Below are positions 10,057-18,346 of a stretch of DNA of 64,000 bases, piece by piece. Position numbers and translations under genes: made by a program. The stretch lies in NCBI GenBank assembly GCA_021323695.1, contig JAJPKN010000068.1, positions 156,725 through 220,724 of the forward strand, given 5' to 3'. How positions within the stretch are numbered: the first letter of the stretch is position 1; every line of letters begins with the position of its first letter. The notes below the pieces were generated by a model. The model was not told where the DNA came from and searched no databases. It saw only the letters and a program-made list of their open reading frames with translations. The stretch comes from Actinomycetota bacterium. GTDB taxonomy: Bacteria; Actinomycetota; Acidimicrobiia; Acidimicrobiales; Palsa-688.

Positions 10057-11139
10057 GTGGACCGCACCGAGCGGCTGGTGAACCTCCTGGTAGCGCTGCT
10101 CGACACCGAGCGGCCGCTCACGCGCGAGGAGCTGCGCCAGCGGGTCGGGGGCTACAGCGACGACGAGGCCAACTTCCGGCGGAACTTCGAGCGGGACAAA
10201 GAGCTCCTGCGCCAGATGGGCATCCCCTTGGAGGTGGTCCTCCCCGGCCCGTCGTCGCCAGAGGCCGAGGCCGGCTACCGTGTCCCCCGGCAGGCCTACG
10301 AGCTGCCGGACCCCGGCCTGACCGAGGAGGAGCTGACGGCCCTGCGCCTGGCCGTATCGGCTGTGTCGTTCGAGCAGGCGGCGGAGGGGGCGGCCACCTC
10401 GGCGCTGTGGAAGCTGGCGGCGGCCTCGGTGAGCCCTGCACCCGGGCTGGGCGCGCCCCGGCCCGAGCGGGCGGCGAGAGCCGAGCCCCGGCCGGCCCAG
10501 GGCCAGGTCCCGGCGGCGGGGGGCCAGCGGGCGACGCAAGACGCGCTGGCGGTGGAGGGCGCAGTGCCGCTGGCCAGAGGCGGGGCGCCGCTGGCGGAAG
10601 TCCCGGCGGACACCAAGGTGGCCACGTTGTTCGCGGCGGTCGCCCAGAGGAGGCCGGTGCGGTTCTCCTACGGCGGGTTGGAGCGCCGGGTCGACCCTTG
10701 GCGCCTGTCCTACCGGCAGGGCAAGTGGTACCTGGCCGGTTTCGACCACCAGCGGGGCGCCGAGCGCCTTTTCCGGGTCGACCGCATTGCCACTGAAGTG
10801 GCCACCGAGGGCCAGCCGGGCGCCTTCTCGCGGCCCGCCCACGTGGCCGCCGGCCCACCGCCTCCTTGGCGGCTGGGGGACGACGAAGAGGTGGCCGTGG
10901 AGCTGCGGGTGGACGCCAGCCAAGTACCCTTCGTAGCCAGCCTGGCCGGCCCGGCTGCCGTGGCGAGGACCGAGGCAGACGGCAGCGCCCGGTTCCGCCT
11001 CACGGTGACCAACCGGGTGGCCCTGCGCAACTTCGTCCTCGGCTTCTTGGAGCACGCCGAGGTGGTGGGGCCTCCCCAGGTGCGCGACGACATGGTGTCG
11101 TGGCTGCGCCGCCTGGTCGGGGCCGAGGGCCAGCCATGA
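10057..11139 (+). CDS. pafB: WYL-domain transcriptional regulator PafB
   Basis: About 360 residues from the GTG at 10057 (VDRTERLVNLLVALLDTERPLTREEL), the normal family start. An N-terminal winged-helix region is followed by a variable Ala/Gly-rich linker (residues about 125-190). The WYL domain follows (RVDPWRLSYRQGKWYLAGFDH... RLFRVDRI) with a C-terminal WCX region. With PafC it forms the activator of the RecA/LexA-independent DNA-damage response in mycobacteria. The stop overlaps the pafC ATG by 4 bases. Confidence 0.92.
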   Translation: MDRTERLVNLLVALLDTERPLTREELRQRVGGYSDDEANFRRNFERDKELLRQMGIPLEVVLPGPSSPEAEAGYRVPRQAYELPDPGLTEEELTALRLAVSAVSFEQAAEGAATSALWKLAAASVSPAPGLGAPRPERAARAEPRPAQGQVPAAGGQRATQDALAVEGAVPLARGGAPLAEVPADTKVATLFAAVAQRRPVRFSYGGLERRVDPWRLSYRQGKWYLAGFDHQRGAERLFRVDRIATEVATEGQPGAFSRPAHVAAGPPPPWRLGDDEEVAVELRVDASQVPFVASLAGPAAVARTEADGSARFRLTVTNRVALRNFVLGFLEHAEVVGPPQVRDDMVSWLRRLVGAEGQP

Positions 11140-12146
11140 CCAGGCCGAGCTCGGGCCGGCGCCTGGAGCGGTTGCTCGCCATAGTCCCCTGGGTGGTGGC
11201 CCACGACGGGCCTCCCATCGCCGAGGTGTGCCAGCGTTTCGGCATCTCCGAGCGCGAGCTGGTGGCCGACCTCAACCTGCTGTTCATGTGCGGGGTGTAC
11301 CCCTACACGCCGGACTCGCTGATCGAGGTGGACATCGAAGACGGCCGGGTGTGGATCCGCTTCGCTGACTGGTTCCGCCGGCCGCTGCGGTTGACCCCTC
11401 TCGAAGCCCTGGCCCTCGTCGCCGCTGCCCGGGCCGTCCTGGGCCTGGGCCAAGCCCAGGCCGCCGAGGGCGAGGGAGCCGGGGAGCCCCGGGCCAGCGT
11501 CGGGGCAGGCCGACAGGGGGCTCGGGCCCCCCAAGCCGCCGGCGCGTTGGCCAGTGCGCTGGCCAAGCTGGAGCTGCTCGTCGGCCCCAGCGCCGAAGAG
11601 GGGCTGGACGTAGAGCTGGGCGAGGCCTCCCCCCAAGTCCTGGCCACGCTGCAGCGGGCGGTAGCCCAGAGGCGAAAGGTAGGCCTGGAGTACTACTCGT
11701 TCGGGCGGGACGAGACCACCACCCGGGTCGTGCAGCCCTGGAGGGTCTTTTCGTCTGAAGGACAGTGGTACCTGCAGGCTTGGTGCGAGAAAGCAGGTGG
11801 GGAGAGGCTGTTCCGGCTGGACCGGGCCTTGTCGGCCACGTTGCTGGACGAGGCCTTCGAGCCTCCTTCAGGCGTCCTGCCTCCCCGGACCTACTCGGCC
11901 AGGCCGGAGGACCCGGTGGTGGTGTTGGACCTGGCCCCCGCTGCGTCCTGGGTAGTGGAGCGCTACCCGCACGAGGGGGTCGAGGACCGGGGGGGCGGGG
12001 TGCTCAGGGTAAGGTTGCGGGCCAGTTCCAAAGCCTGGCTGGAGCGCCTGCTCCTGCGGGCCGGGCCCGATGCCAAGGTGGTCTCGGGAGCGGAGGGGGT
12101 GGCCCAGGAGGCGGCTAGACGCCTACTGGCGGTCTACGGCCTGTAG
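11136..12146 (+). CDS. pafC: WYL-domain transcriptional regulator PafC
   Basis: 336 residues: N-terminal helix-turn-helix (PIAEVCQRFGISERELVADL), WYL domain (RVVQPWRVFSSEGQWYLQAWCEKAGGERLFRLDRAL) and C-terminal WCX domain. It starts by ATGA overlap with pafB, so the two subunits are probably made together as the heterodimer known from mycobacteria. An Ala/Gly/Gln-rich linker (about residues 105-135) divides DNA-binding and sensing parts. Confidence 0.92.
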   Translation: MTRPSSGRRLERLLAIVPWVVAHDGPPIAEVCQRFGISERELVADLNLLFMCGVYPYTPDSLIEVDIEDGRVWIRFADWFRRPLRLTPLEALALVAAARAVLGLGQAQAAEGEGAGEPRASVGAGRQGARAPQAAGALASALAKLELLVGPSAEEGLDVELGEASPQVLATLQRAVAQRRKVGLEYYSFGRDETTTRVVQPWRVFSSEGQWYLQAWCEKAGGERLFRLDRALSATLLDEAFEPPSGVLPPRTYSARPEDPVVVLDLAPAASWVVERYPHEGVEDRGGGVLRVRLRASSKAWLERLLLRAGPDAKVVSGAEGVAQEAARRLLAVYGL

Positions 12147-12156
12147 CCTGTAAGCA

Positions 12157-12840
12157 GTGCACGTGAGCAACCCGAGGGGGGACCAACGCGCCCCCGGCGT
12201 CCCCCCGACGGCTGGTGAGGCGCCGGGCGGAGCTCCCGGGAGCGGCCCGGCCAACCAGGACGAGGCCAAAAGGCGGGTGGAGCACCGGCGTGCCCTGGTG
12301 GAGTGGTTGGTGGTGCTGGTGGTGGCGCTGGTGGCCGCCCTGCTCATCAAGACCTTCGCCATCCAGGCTTTCTACATCCCGAGCGGGTCGATGGAGCCCA
12401 CCTTGGAGCCGGGCGACCGGGTGCTGGTCAACAAGCTGGCTTACGACTTCCACCCGGTCCACGAGGGCGACGTGATCGTCTTCCGCCGGCCGCCCGGCGA
12501 CACCGACATGCAGATCGGCGACCTGATCAAAAGGGTGATCGGCCTGCCCGGGGAGACAGTGCTGGTGAAGGACTGCAGCGTTTACATCGACGGCCACCTG
12601 CTGAGCCAGCCCTACTTGCCCAAGGGGTGGCAGGACCCCTCGTCCCCTTACTGCACGACCTGGCCGGCGGGGTCGCCCTTGCCCAACCCCTACCATGTCC
12701 CCGCCGGCAATTACCTGGTGATGGGGGACAACCGCCAGGACTCCTACGACTCCCGGTACTGGGGCCCACTGCCCGCCAGCTACATCGTGGGCCGGGCCTT
12801 CGTGCGTATCTGGCCCCCGGGCCGCCTGGGCGGCCTGTAG
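12157..12840 (+). CDS. lepB: Type I signal peptidase
   Basis: 227 residues. A Pro/Gly-rich cytoplasmic N-terminus is followed by one membrane helix (about 48-66). Box B IPSGSMEPTL carries the nucleophile Ser78. Box D KRVIGLPGE carries the general base Lys125, and box E is MGDNRQDSYDSR. It cleaves Sec and Tat signal peptides on the outer face of the membrane. The GTG start lies 10 bases after pafC. The large secreted proteins encoded nearby are plausible substrates. Confidence 0.95.
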   Translation: MHVSNPRGDQRAPGVPPTAGEAPGGAPGSGPANQDEAKRRVEHRRALVEWLVVLVVALVAALLIKTFAIQAFYIPSGSMEPTLEPGDRVLVNKLAYDFHPVHEGDVIVFRRPPGDTDMQIGDLIKRVIGLPGETVLVKDCSVYIDGHLLSQPYLPKGWQDPSSPYCTTWPAGSPLPNPYHVPAGNYLVMGDNRQDSYDSRYWGPLPASYIVGRAFVRIWPPGRLGGL

Positions 12841-13180
12841 CCTCTGGCCCGTAGGCGAGGGGCTGTAGCCGAGGGCGGCGCCCGGCGGGCGCAGCCCGCG
12901 CCACGGCCTGGGCCGGCGGGCGGTTGGGGCATGGCCGCCCCGGGACCAAGGTCCGTCCCGGATGTGCCAGTATCCCCCAACACATACGGGCAGTTGCGCT
13001 AAGAAGATCGGGAAGCATGTCCGTTCACGGCCCAAGCGTTGGCCCCCGGGCTCAAGGGGTTGTGCCATGCGCCGATATCTCCCCTGAGAGCTTCGGTGCC
13101 CAAGGTCCACACCTGGGGGGCAGGAGATGAACAAGAACCCGGGGCCGTGGGCCAGGGGACGACAACCAAGGAGCGGCCAC

Positions 13181-13522
13181 GTGGCTACGGTGAGGGCGAG
13201 CTGCCCGACATGCGGGGACGTCGAGATGACGACGCGGGAGGTCCAAGTGCAGGTATGCACGGCAACCGAGCAGGGGACCTACTCGTTCGTGTGCCCCCGC
13301 TGCCACCTGATCGTCAACAAGCCGGCCGAGCGCAGGGTGGTGGACCTGTTGGTAGCGGCGGGGGTGAGGCAGGTCAACTGGGACCTCCCGGCCGAGCTGT
13401 CCGAGCCCAAGGTCGGCCCCCCCATCACCTACGACGACTTGCTGGCGTTCCATTTCGAGCTCGAGTCCGACGACTGGCTGGACAACGTGATCGCCGGCGG
13501 CGGCCCCATCGGGTCGCGCTAG
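13181..13522 (+). CDS. Conserved small zinc-ribbon protein of unknown function
   Basis: 113 residues from a GTG at 13181 that follows AAGGAG by 7 bases, a much better site than the ATG at 13127. Two CxxC knuckles (SCPTCGD near residue 8 and FVCPRCHL near 40) make a treble-clef or zinc ribbon. The C-terminal half is acidic (YDDLLAFHFELESDDWL). I do not recognise a named family. The short gap to the next gene suggests joint transcription. Confidence 0.75.
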   Translation: MATVRASCPTCGDVEMTTREVQVQVCTATEQGTYSFVCPRCHLIVNKPAERRVVDLLVAAGVRQVNWDLPAELSEPKVGPPITYDDLLAFHFELESDDWLDNVIAGGGPIGSR

Positions 13523-13541
13523 GGACCTACGGCCGGCTGCG

Positions 13542-13727
13542 GTGAGCTGGGCCTGGGCTGCTCCCCTGGGGGCCGCGGCTGTGGTTGTCGCTGCCGCCGG
13601 GGCCTTGTTGCGGTCCGTGCAGGCCGAAGCGGCCCGCTTGCGCCAGGCGAGGGCCCAGCTCGAGGGCTTGCGCCCGGCGTTGGTGGAGCTGCGCCGGCCG
13701 ACCGGGGGGCACCGGCCCGGTAGCTGA
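13542..13727 (+). CDS. Small single-pass membrane protein, hypothetical
   Basis: 61 residues with one N-terminal hydrophobic helix (about 3-24) and then an amphipathic, coiled-coil-like stretch (AEAARLRQARAQLEGLRPALVELRR). The GTG start lies 20 bases after the zinc-ribbon gene. Length, hydrophobic pattern and spacing support a real gene, but no family is recognised. Confidence 0.5.
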   Translation: MSWAWAAPLGAAAVVVAAAGALLRSVQAEAARLRQARAQLEGLRPALVELRRPTGGHRPGS

Positions 13728-13917
13728 GGCCGCGCCGGGGCCTGTGGCCGGGCCCGGCACCCCTGGCGGGGCCGGCGGGGCCGGGGCGGGCCGGTCGAGG
13801 GCGGGTGCCCCTCCCGGTAGTGCGCGGGCGGCAGGGTGTGCACGGTAACAACTAACCCTGCCGCTTAGGGCTGGCCCACCCTTCTTGGGTAGCCGGGAGC
13901 CAAGGCGACCGTGCTAA

Positions 13918-13929
13918 GCAAAGCTTTGC
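13918..13929. promoter_or_regulatory. 12-bp perfect palindrome GCAAAGCTTTGC, possible operator
   Basis: A perfect dyad about 130 bases upstream of the predicted transcription start of the GH51 operon. Its AAAGCTTT core recurs just downstream of that start at 14065-14072. Paired copies around a promoter suggest a looping repressor site. Which regulator binds is unknown. Confidence 0.4.
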
Positions 13930-14021
13930 GACACTGACTGCCTTTGCGGCGGCGAAGGCAGCGCGCGGTGTGACGACGGCAGGCCGCCAGCCGGGGAAGC
14001 CTGCCGGCGTGCGGGGGAGGC

Positions 14022-14050
14022 TTGCATGGCCAACTGGCCGTCACTATGCT
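14022..14050 (+). promoter_or_regulatory. Sigma-70-like promoter for the GH51 operon
   Basis: TTGCAT at 14022-14027, a 17-base spacer, then TATGCT at 14045-14050. Predicted start is near 14057, so the AAAGCTTT palindrome at 14065 lies at about +8, a repressing position. Confidence 0.5.
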
Positions 14051-14229
14051 GGCCGTCGTCCGGAAAAGCTTTGTCTAAACCAGCCCCAGGCAGGAGGATG
14101 GGCAGTGGCAGCAAGCAGCCCCAAACGGGGGCCAACCCCGGCCCGGGGGGGCCCAAGGCGGCCACCCACCGGCAGCTGGGCAGCGTGGGGAGAGGCCCCT
14201 TCTGGGTGGCTTCTTTGGCGGCCCGGTAC

Positions 14230-14241
14230 GTGAGCGCTCAC
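14230..14241. promoter_or_regulatory. Perfect palindrome GTGAGCGCTCAC, candidate LacI-family operator
   Basis: This 12-bp dyad equals the core of the ideal symmetric lac operator and has the AGCGCT centre common to actinobacterial LacI-family sites such as CebR boxes. It abuts the ATG at 14242. Two LacI-family genes lie in the same island. Confidence 0.5.
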
Positions 14242-15795
14242 ATGGCGGCTGAGACGGGCATGGGCGTGCAGGCTACCCCGAGCGCGGAGGCCGGGACGGC
14301 GAGGGCGCCGGCAGGGGGCACCAGCCGGGTGGTGGTCAGCCCGGCCCGTTCGCTCGGCCGTCTCGACCGCAATGTCTTCGGGGGCTTCGTCGAGCACTTG
14401 GGGCGCTGCATCAACGGGGGCCTGTTCGACCCGGGGTCGGCGTTCAGCGACGAACGGGGGTACCGCCTAGACGTCCTTGAAGCTTTGAGGCGGTTGCAGG
14501 TTTCGGTGCTGCGCTGGCCGGGGGGCAATTTCGTCTCCCAGTACCACTGGCAGGACGGCGTTGGCCCCCGCGCGTCGCGGCCGGCCCGGGCCAACCTGGC
14601 CTGGGGTGGCACCGAGCCCAACACCTTCGGCACCGACGAGTTCTTGGAGTACTGCGGGCTGCTCGGGGCGGCCCCCTACATCTGCTTGAACATGGGCACC
14701 GGCACGCTGCAGGAGGCACTGGACTGGGTCGAGTACTGCAACGGCACCGTGGGCACCTACTGGGCGGGCCAAAGGGCGCACAACGGCCATCGGGAGCCCT
14801 ACGCAGTGACCTACTGGGGCCTGGGCAACGAGATGTACGGCGACTGGCAGGTGGGCCAGCTGAGCGCCGAGGAGTACGTGGCCACTGCGTCGCGCTGGGC
14901 CCGGGCGCTGCGCCGGGTGAGCCCGGGCCTGAAGCTCGTGAGCTGCGGCCTGAACGGCTGGAGCGACTGGGACCGTGTGGTGGTCGACGGCCTGGCCGGC
15001 CTGGTCGACCTGCACTCGGTCCACCTCTACACCGGGGCCCCGGACTACTGGACGAACGTGCTCAGCCCTTACCAGGCGCAACGGGCCATCACCTGCGCAT
15101 CGGCCTGGCTGTGGCGGGCAGCCTACGAGCGCCAGGCCGGGACGGTCCCGAAGATCGCCTATGACGAGTGGAACGTCTGGTACCGGACCGACGACGGGGC
15201 CCTGGAGGAGCGCTACTCGTTTGCCGACGCCCTGGCCGTCGCCACCTACCTGAACATATTCGTCCGCAACTGCCGGTGGGTGAAGATGGCGAACTTGGCC
15301 CAATTGGTGAACGCCATCGCCCCCGTGGTGGCGACGCCTGAGGGTTGTTACCTGCAGCCGACCTACTACCCGTTCTGGTTGCACTCCAGCTCCGCCCTGG
15401 AGGAGGCCTGCGACGCCTGGGTGGACGGGCCTCAAGTGAGCCCTCCCGCCGAACCCGCCGGCCGCTGGCAGCACCGCCTGGGCGACCTGGGCCCCTTCCC
15501 GGTGGTGGACGCGGCTGCCACCACCGACGCGAGCCGTACCCGCCTGTCGGTGACGCTGGTGAACAGGCAGGCCGGCGAGAGCAAGGTCCGCTTGGCCCTG
15601 CAGGGATTTGCCTTCACCGGGGACGTGAGCGTGAAGGTGCTGACGGCTGGCTCGGGGCCCCCGGCCGCGGCCGGCCCCGGCATCGAAGCCGTGCAGCTGG
15701 ACGAAGCCACATGGCCAGCCAAGGGCCCCGGCACCCAGGGGGCCCTGCCACCCGAGTCGTTCGCTGTGGTGCAGGCAAGCATCGCGCCCGGCTGA
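14242..15795 (+). CDS. GH51 alpha-L-arabinofuranosidase
   Basis: About 517 residues from the ATG at 14242, the usual size for cytosolic GH51 enzymes. An alternative ATG at 14098 would add a low-complexity leader. The (beta/alpha)8 domain has the acid/base Glu in YWGLGNEMYG and the nucleophile Glu in YDEWNVWY. The family hallmark DRNVFGGFVEHLGRCINGG is near the start and a C-terminal beta domain follows. It releases L-arabinose from alpha-linked arabino-oligosaccharides. No signal peptide is seen, so imported oligosaccharides are the likely substrate. It is first in an operon with a CUT1 importer. Confidence 0.92.
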   Translation: MAAETGMGVQATPSAEAGTARAPAGGTSRVVVSPARSLGRLDRNVFGGFVEHLGRCINGGLFDPGSAFSDERGYRLDVLEALRRLQVSVLRWPGGNFVSQYHWQDGVGPRASRPARANLAWGGTEPNTFGTDEFLEYCGLLGAAPYICLNMGTGTLQEALDWVEYCNGTVGTYWAGQRAHNGHREPYAVTYWGLGNEMYGDWQVGQLSAEEYVATASRWARALRRVSPGLKLVSCGLNGWSDWDRVVVDGLAGLVDLHSVHLYTGAPDYWTNVLSPYQAQRAITCASAWLWRAAYERQAGTVPKIAYDEWNVWYRTDDGALEERYSFADALAVATYLNIFVRNCRWVKMANLAQLVNAIAPVVATPEGCYLQPTYYPFWLHSSSALEEACDAWVDGPQVSPPAEPAGRWQHRLGDLGPFPVVDAAATTDASRTRLSVTLVNRQAGESKVRLALQGFAFTGDVSVKVLTAGSGPPAAAGPGIEAVQLDEATWPAKGPGTQGALPPESFAVVQASIAPG

Positions 15796-15939
15796 CCGGC
15801 GGGGCAGCACAACAATCCCAGTTACTAGCCCGACAAGGAGGCTGACATATCGACCCAGCCAGACAGGCACAGTTGGTCACAACACAGCACAGCAAAACTC
15901 AAGTCCAACCCAAACAAAAGAGCGGATAAGGAGCTGTCT

Positions 15940-17346
15940 ATGATGAGCTATGACCGGTTGGGCACGAGCCACAAGGGCCGTGCCTTGCTGCGGAAGGTGC
16001 TGAGCGGGGTGTCTGCCACCGCGCTTTCCGCTTCACTAGCAGTCGTGGTGGTCCCAGGCCTGAGCACGCCCGCCGGTGCCGCGTCGAGCGGCGGGTGGAG
16101 GACCAACACCACCTCCTACTGCAAGTCCGGTGCCACCCCCATCACCTTTTGGGGCTGGGTGCCTGGCATCTACCGGGTGGTCGACCTGTTCAACGAGACC
16201 CACCCGAGCATCTGCGTGGACTACGTGACCAAGGTGGGCGGCTCAGGCGAGTACATACCGCTGCTCAACGCCCTGAAGGCCCACTCCGGGGCGCCGGACG
16301 TGGCCGAGATCGAGTTCGACGTCCTGCCGGAGTTCGAGACCCTTCACTACACGGTTGACTTGGCCCAGTACGGCGCCACCAAGTACAAGAACGACTTCGT
16401 CAACTGGGCCTGGGACGAAGTCAGCCAGGCCGGCCACGTCTGGGCCATGCCCGACGACGGAGGGTCCATGGGCCTGCTCTACAACGACACGCTGCTCAGG
16501 CAGTACGGCATCACCTCGCCCCCGGCGACCTGGGCCCAGTACGCGGCCGACGCCATCAAGGTCCACAAGGCCAACCCGAAGGTCTTCTTCGGGGACTTCG
16601 CTGCGGGTGACGGCCAATGGGTGCTGGCGCTCATGCAGCAGGCCGGGGCATGGCCCTTCGTGTGGAACGGCGGGGCCGACGTCACCATCAACTTCACTGG
16701 CCCAAAGCAGATGGCCTTTGCCAACTTCTGGCAGAGGCTGATCAGCTCCGGGGCCATCGACCACGCCAATGACCCCTTCACGAGCAGCAGCCCGTTCTTC
16801 GAGGGCCTCAACAGCGGCCTGTACCTGACCTGGCCGACCTCGGCGTGGGGCCCTTCGTACTTCGCCAGCTACGTCACCAGCAAGTCCGCCGGCGACTGGG
16901 TCCAGGGGCCACTGCCGGGCAGCGCCACCTCCTCGGGCAACTGGGGCGGGTCCACCTACCCCGTGTTCACCGAAAGTGCCCACCCGGCCCAGGCTGCCAC
17001 CTTCGTGGAGTGGCTGTGCGCGTCGCCGGCCGCCTGGAAGATCGAGATCACTCCTCCCTCGCTTCTCTTCCCCAACTTCAAGCCGGCGTTGTCCGACCCC
17101 ACCCTGCTCAAGATGACGATCCCCATGCTGAAAGGTGGCAGCTCGTTGTTCGCCGCCCCGGCCAAGTCGGCCCCCCGGATCCCCACCATCAGCTGGCCGC
17201 CGTTCATGACCTACTACCTCAACAGCACGACCGCCTGGGCGTCAAAGTTCTTCGCCGGTAAGCAAACCCTGCCTCAGTACTTCCAGTTCCTGCAGAGCAC
17301 GATGGTCAAGTACGCCAAGAGCCAGGGGTTCATTGTCCACACCTAA
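15940..17346 (+). CDS. CUT1 sugar ABC transporter, substrate-binding protein
   Basis: 468 residues, family 1 extracellular solute-binding protein. The N-terminus has basic residues and a hydrophobic core ending TPAGAASS, a signal peptide probably cut near residue 48; there is no lipobox Cys. The mature part has ITFWGWVPGIYRVVDLFNETHP, a typical first strand, and APDVAEIEFDVLP. It captures a sugar, probably an arabino-oligosaccharide judging by the GH51 and GH127 neighbours. The ATG follows AAGGAGC. The permease starts within its last codons. Confidence 0.9.
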   Translation: MMSYDRLGTSHKGRALLRKVLSGVSATALSASLAVVVVPGLSTPAGAASSGGWRTNTTSYCKSGATPITFWGWVPGIYRVVDLFNETHPSICVDYVTKVGGSGEYIPLLNALKAHSGAPDVAEIEFDVLPEFETLHYTVDLAQYGATKYKNDFVNWAWDEVSQAGHVWAMPDDGGSMGLLYNDTLLRQYGITSPPATWAQYAADAIKVHKANPKVFFGDFAAGDGQWVLALMQQAGAWPFVWNGGADVTINFTGPKQMAFANFWQRLISSGAIDHANDPFTSSSPFFEGLNSGLYLTWPTSAWGPSYFASYVTSKSAGDWVQGPLPGSATSSGNWGGSTYPVFTESAHPAQAATFVEWLCASPAAWKIEITPPSLLFPNFKPALSDPTLLKMTIPMLKGGSSLFAAPAKSAPRIPTISWPPFMTYYLNSTTAWASKFFAGKQTLPQYFQFLQSTMVKYAKSQGFIVHT

Positions 17347-18346
17347 GCGTGCAGTGCCACGCTGGGCCGGGCCGCCGGACGCCCTGCCCAGCGTGGCCGG
17401 TGGCGGCGACGGCCAGCGGCAGGAGGCAGCGCCACTGGCCGTCGCGGCGCGCCGGGCCACGGGCCGGCGCAGTTTCAGCACGCGGCGGGACCGGCGGGGC
17501 ATCGTCTTCGTCCTACCGTTCTTCGTGCTGTTCTTCATGTTCCTGGTGGTGCCGCTGGCTTACTCGGTGTACACCAGCTTCTTCACCACCAGGATGATCG
17601 GTGGCACAGTGTTCACAGGGCTCTCCAACTACACCCAGGCCCTGGGGGACGGTGCGTTCTGGACCGGGATGGGGCGTACCATGCTCTTTGCCGCCATCCA
17701 GGTACCGATCATGATCGTGATCGCCACCTTCTTCGCGACGATGTTCGACCTTGGCGTTGCCCGCTTCGGCGGGGGCTTCCGCGCGGTGTTCTTCCTGCCC
17801 TTCGCGGTGCCCGGCGTGGTGGCGACGGCCATGTGGGGCTCCATGCTCCAGACCAGGGTGGGAGTGTTCGTGCGCATATTCGAGGACCTGGGGCTCCCAG
17901 ACCCGAACTTCTTCGGGCCGGGCCACCTGCTCGGCGTGATCGTGGTGATCGCCATTTGGGAATGGACCGGCTTTACGGTGATCCTTTTGTACACCGCCCT
18001 CAAGTCCGTCCCCCGCGACGTGGTCGAGTCCGCCATAGTGGACGGGGCCCGGCTGGGCCGCATCGTCACGCGCATCAAGCTGCCGATCATCCGCCCAGCG
18101 ATCATCCTGGTAGTCATCATCAACGTGATCGGGGCCTTGCAGTTGTTCACCGAGCCCTACCTGCTCTCGCCGATGGCCCCCAACATCTCAGCCAACTACA
18201 CACCTACGGTCTACATGTACAACGTGGCGTTCTCCGCCCAGTACTACGACTTGGCTGCTGCCATTGCCGTGGTGCTGGCTTTCATAATCATCCTCATCTC
18301 GGCGGGGTTCCTGCTCACGCAGCGCCGGAAAGGGGCAATAGTATGA
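17333..18346 (+). CDS. CUT1 sugar ABC transporter permease, MalF/AraP type
   Basis: 337 residues with six predicted membrane helices. The EAA loop reads ESAIVDGARLGRIVTRIKLPIIRP, the contact site for the ATPase. The TTG at 17333 overlaps the preceding gene by 14 bases; a GTG at 17354 is an alternative. A hydrophilic Ala/Arg-rich N-terminus of about 55 residues precedes the first helix. It pairs with the next gene to form the membrane channel. Confidence 0.9.
   Translation: MSTPKRAVPRWAGPPDALPSVAGGGDGQRQEAAPLAVAARRATGRRSFSTRRDRRGIVFVLPFFVLFFMFLVVPLAYSVYTSFFTTRMIGGTVFTGLSNYTQALGDGAFWTGMGRTMLFAAIQVPIMIVIATFFATMFDLGVARFGGGFRAVFFLPFAVPGVVATAMWGSMLQTRVGVFVRIFEDLGLPDPNFFGPGHLLGVIVVIAIWEWTGFTVILLYTALKSVPRDVVESAIVDGARLGRIVTRIKLPIIRPAIILVVIINVIGALQLFTEPYLLSPMAPNISANYTPTVYMYNVAFSAQYYDLAAAIAVVLAFIIILISAGFLLTQRRKGAIV

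Larger units (their letters stand above)
13728..14241 (+). promoter_or_regulatory. Control region of the arabinoside island
   Basis: About 510 bases before the likely GH51 start. It contains a perfect palindrome at 13918-13929, an imperfect hairpin at 13940-13959 (GCCTTTGC/GCGAAGGC), a sigma-70-like promoter at 14022-14050, an AAAGCTTT palindrome at 14065-14072 and a second perfect palindrome at 14230-14241. The open frame from 14026 begins inside the promoter and reads as low-complexity sequence, so it is unlikely to be translated in full. Confidence 0.5.

Noticed and set aside
12115..13260. 381-codon minus-strand frame over lepB
   Set aside because: Antisense of lepB with no recognisable domain; the signal peptidase motifs are clear on the plus strand.
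13846..13960. Possible cyclic-dinucleotide riboswitch before the GH51 operon
   Set aside because: Some GGG/CCC pairings and GCAAAGC resemble known aptamers, but the conserved core cannot be aligned and the element lies upstream of the predicted transcription start.
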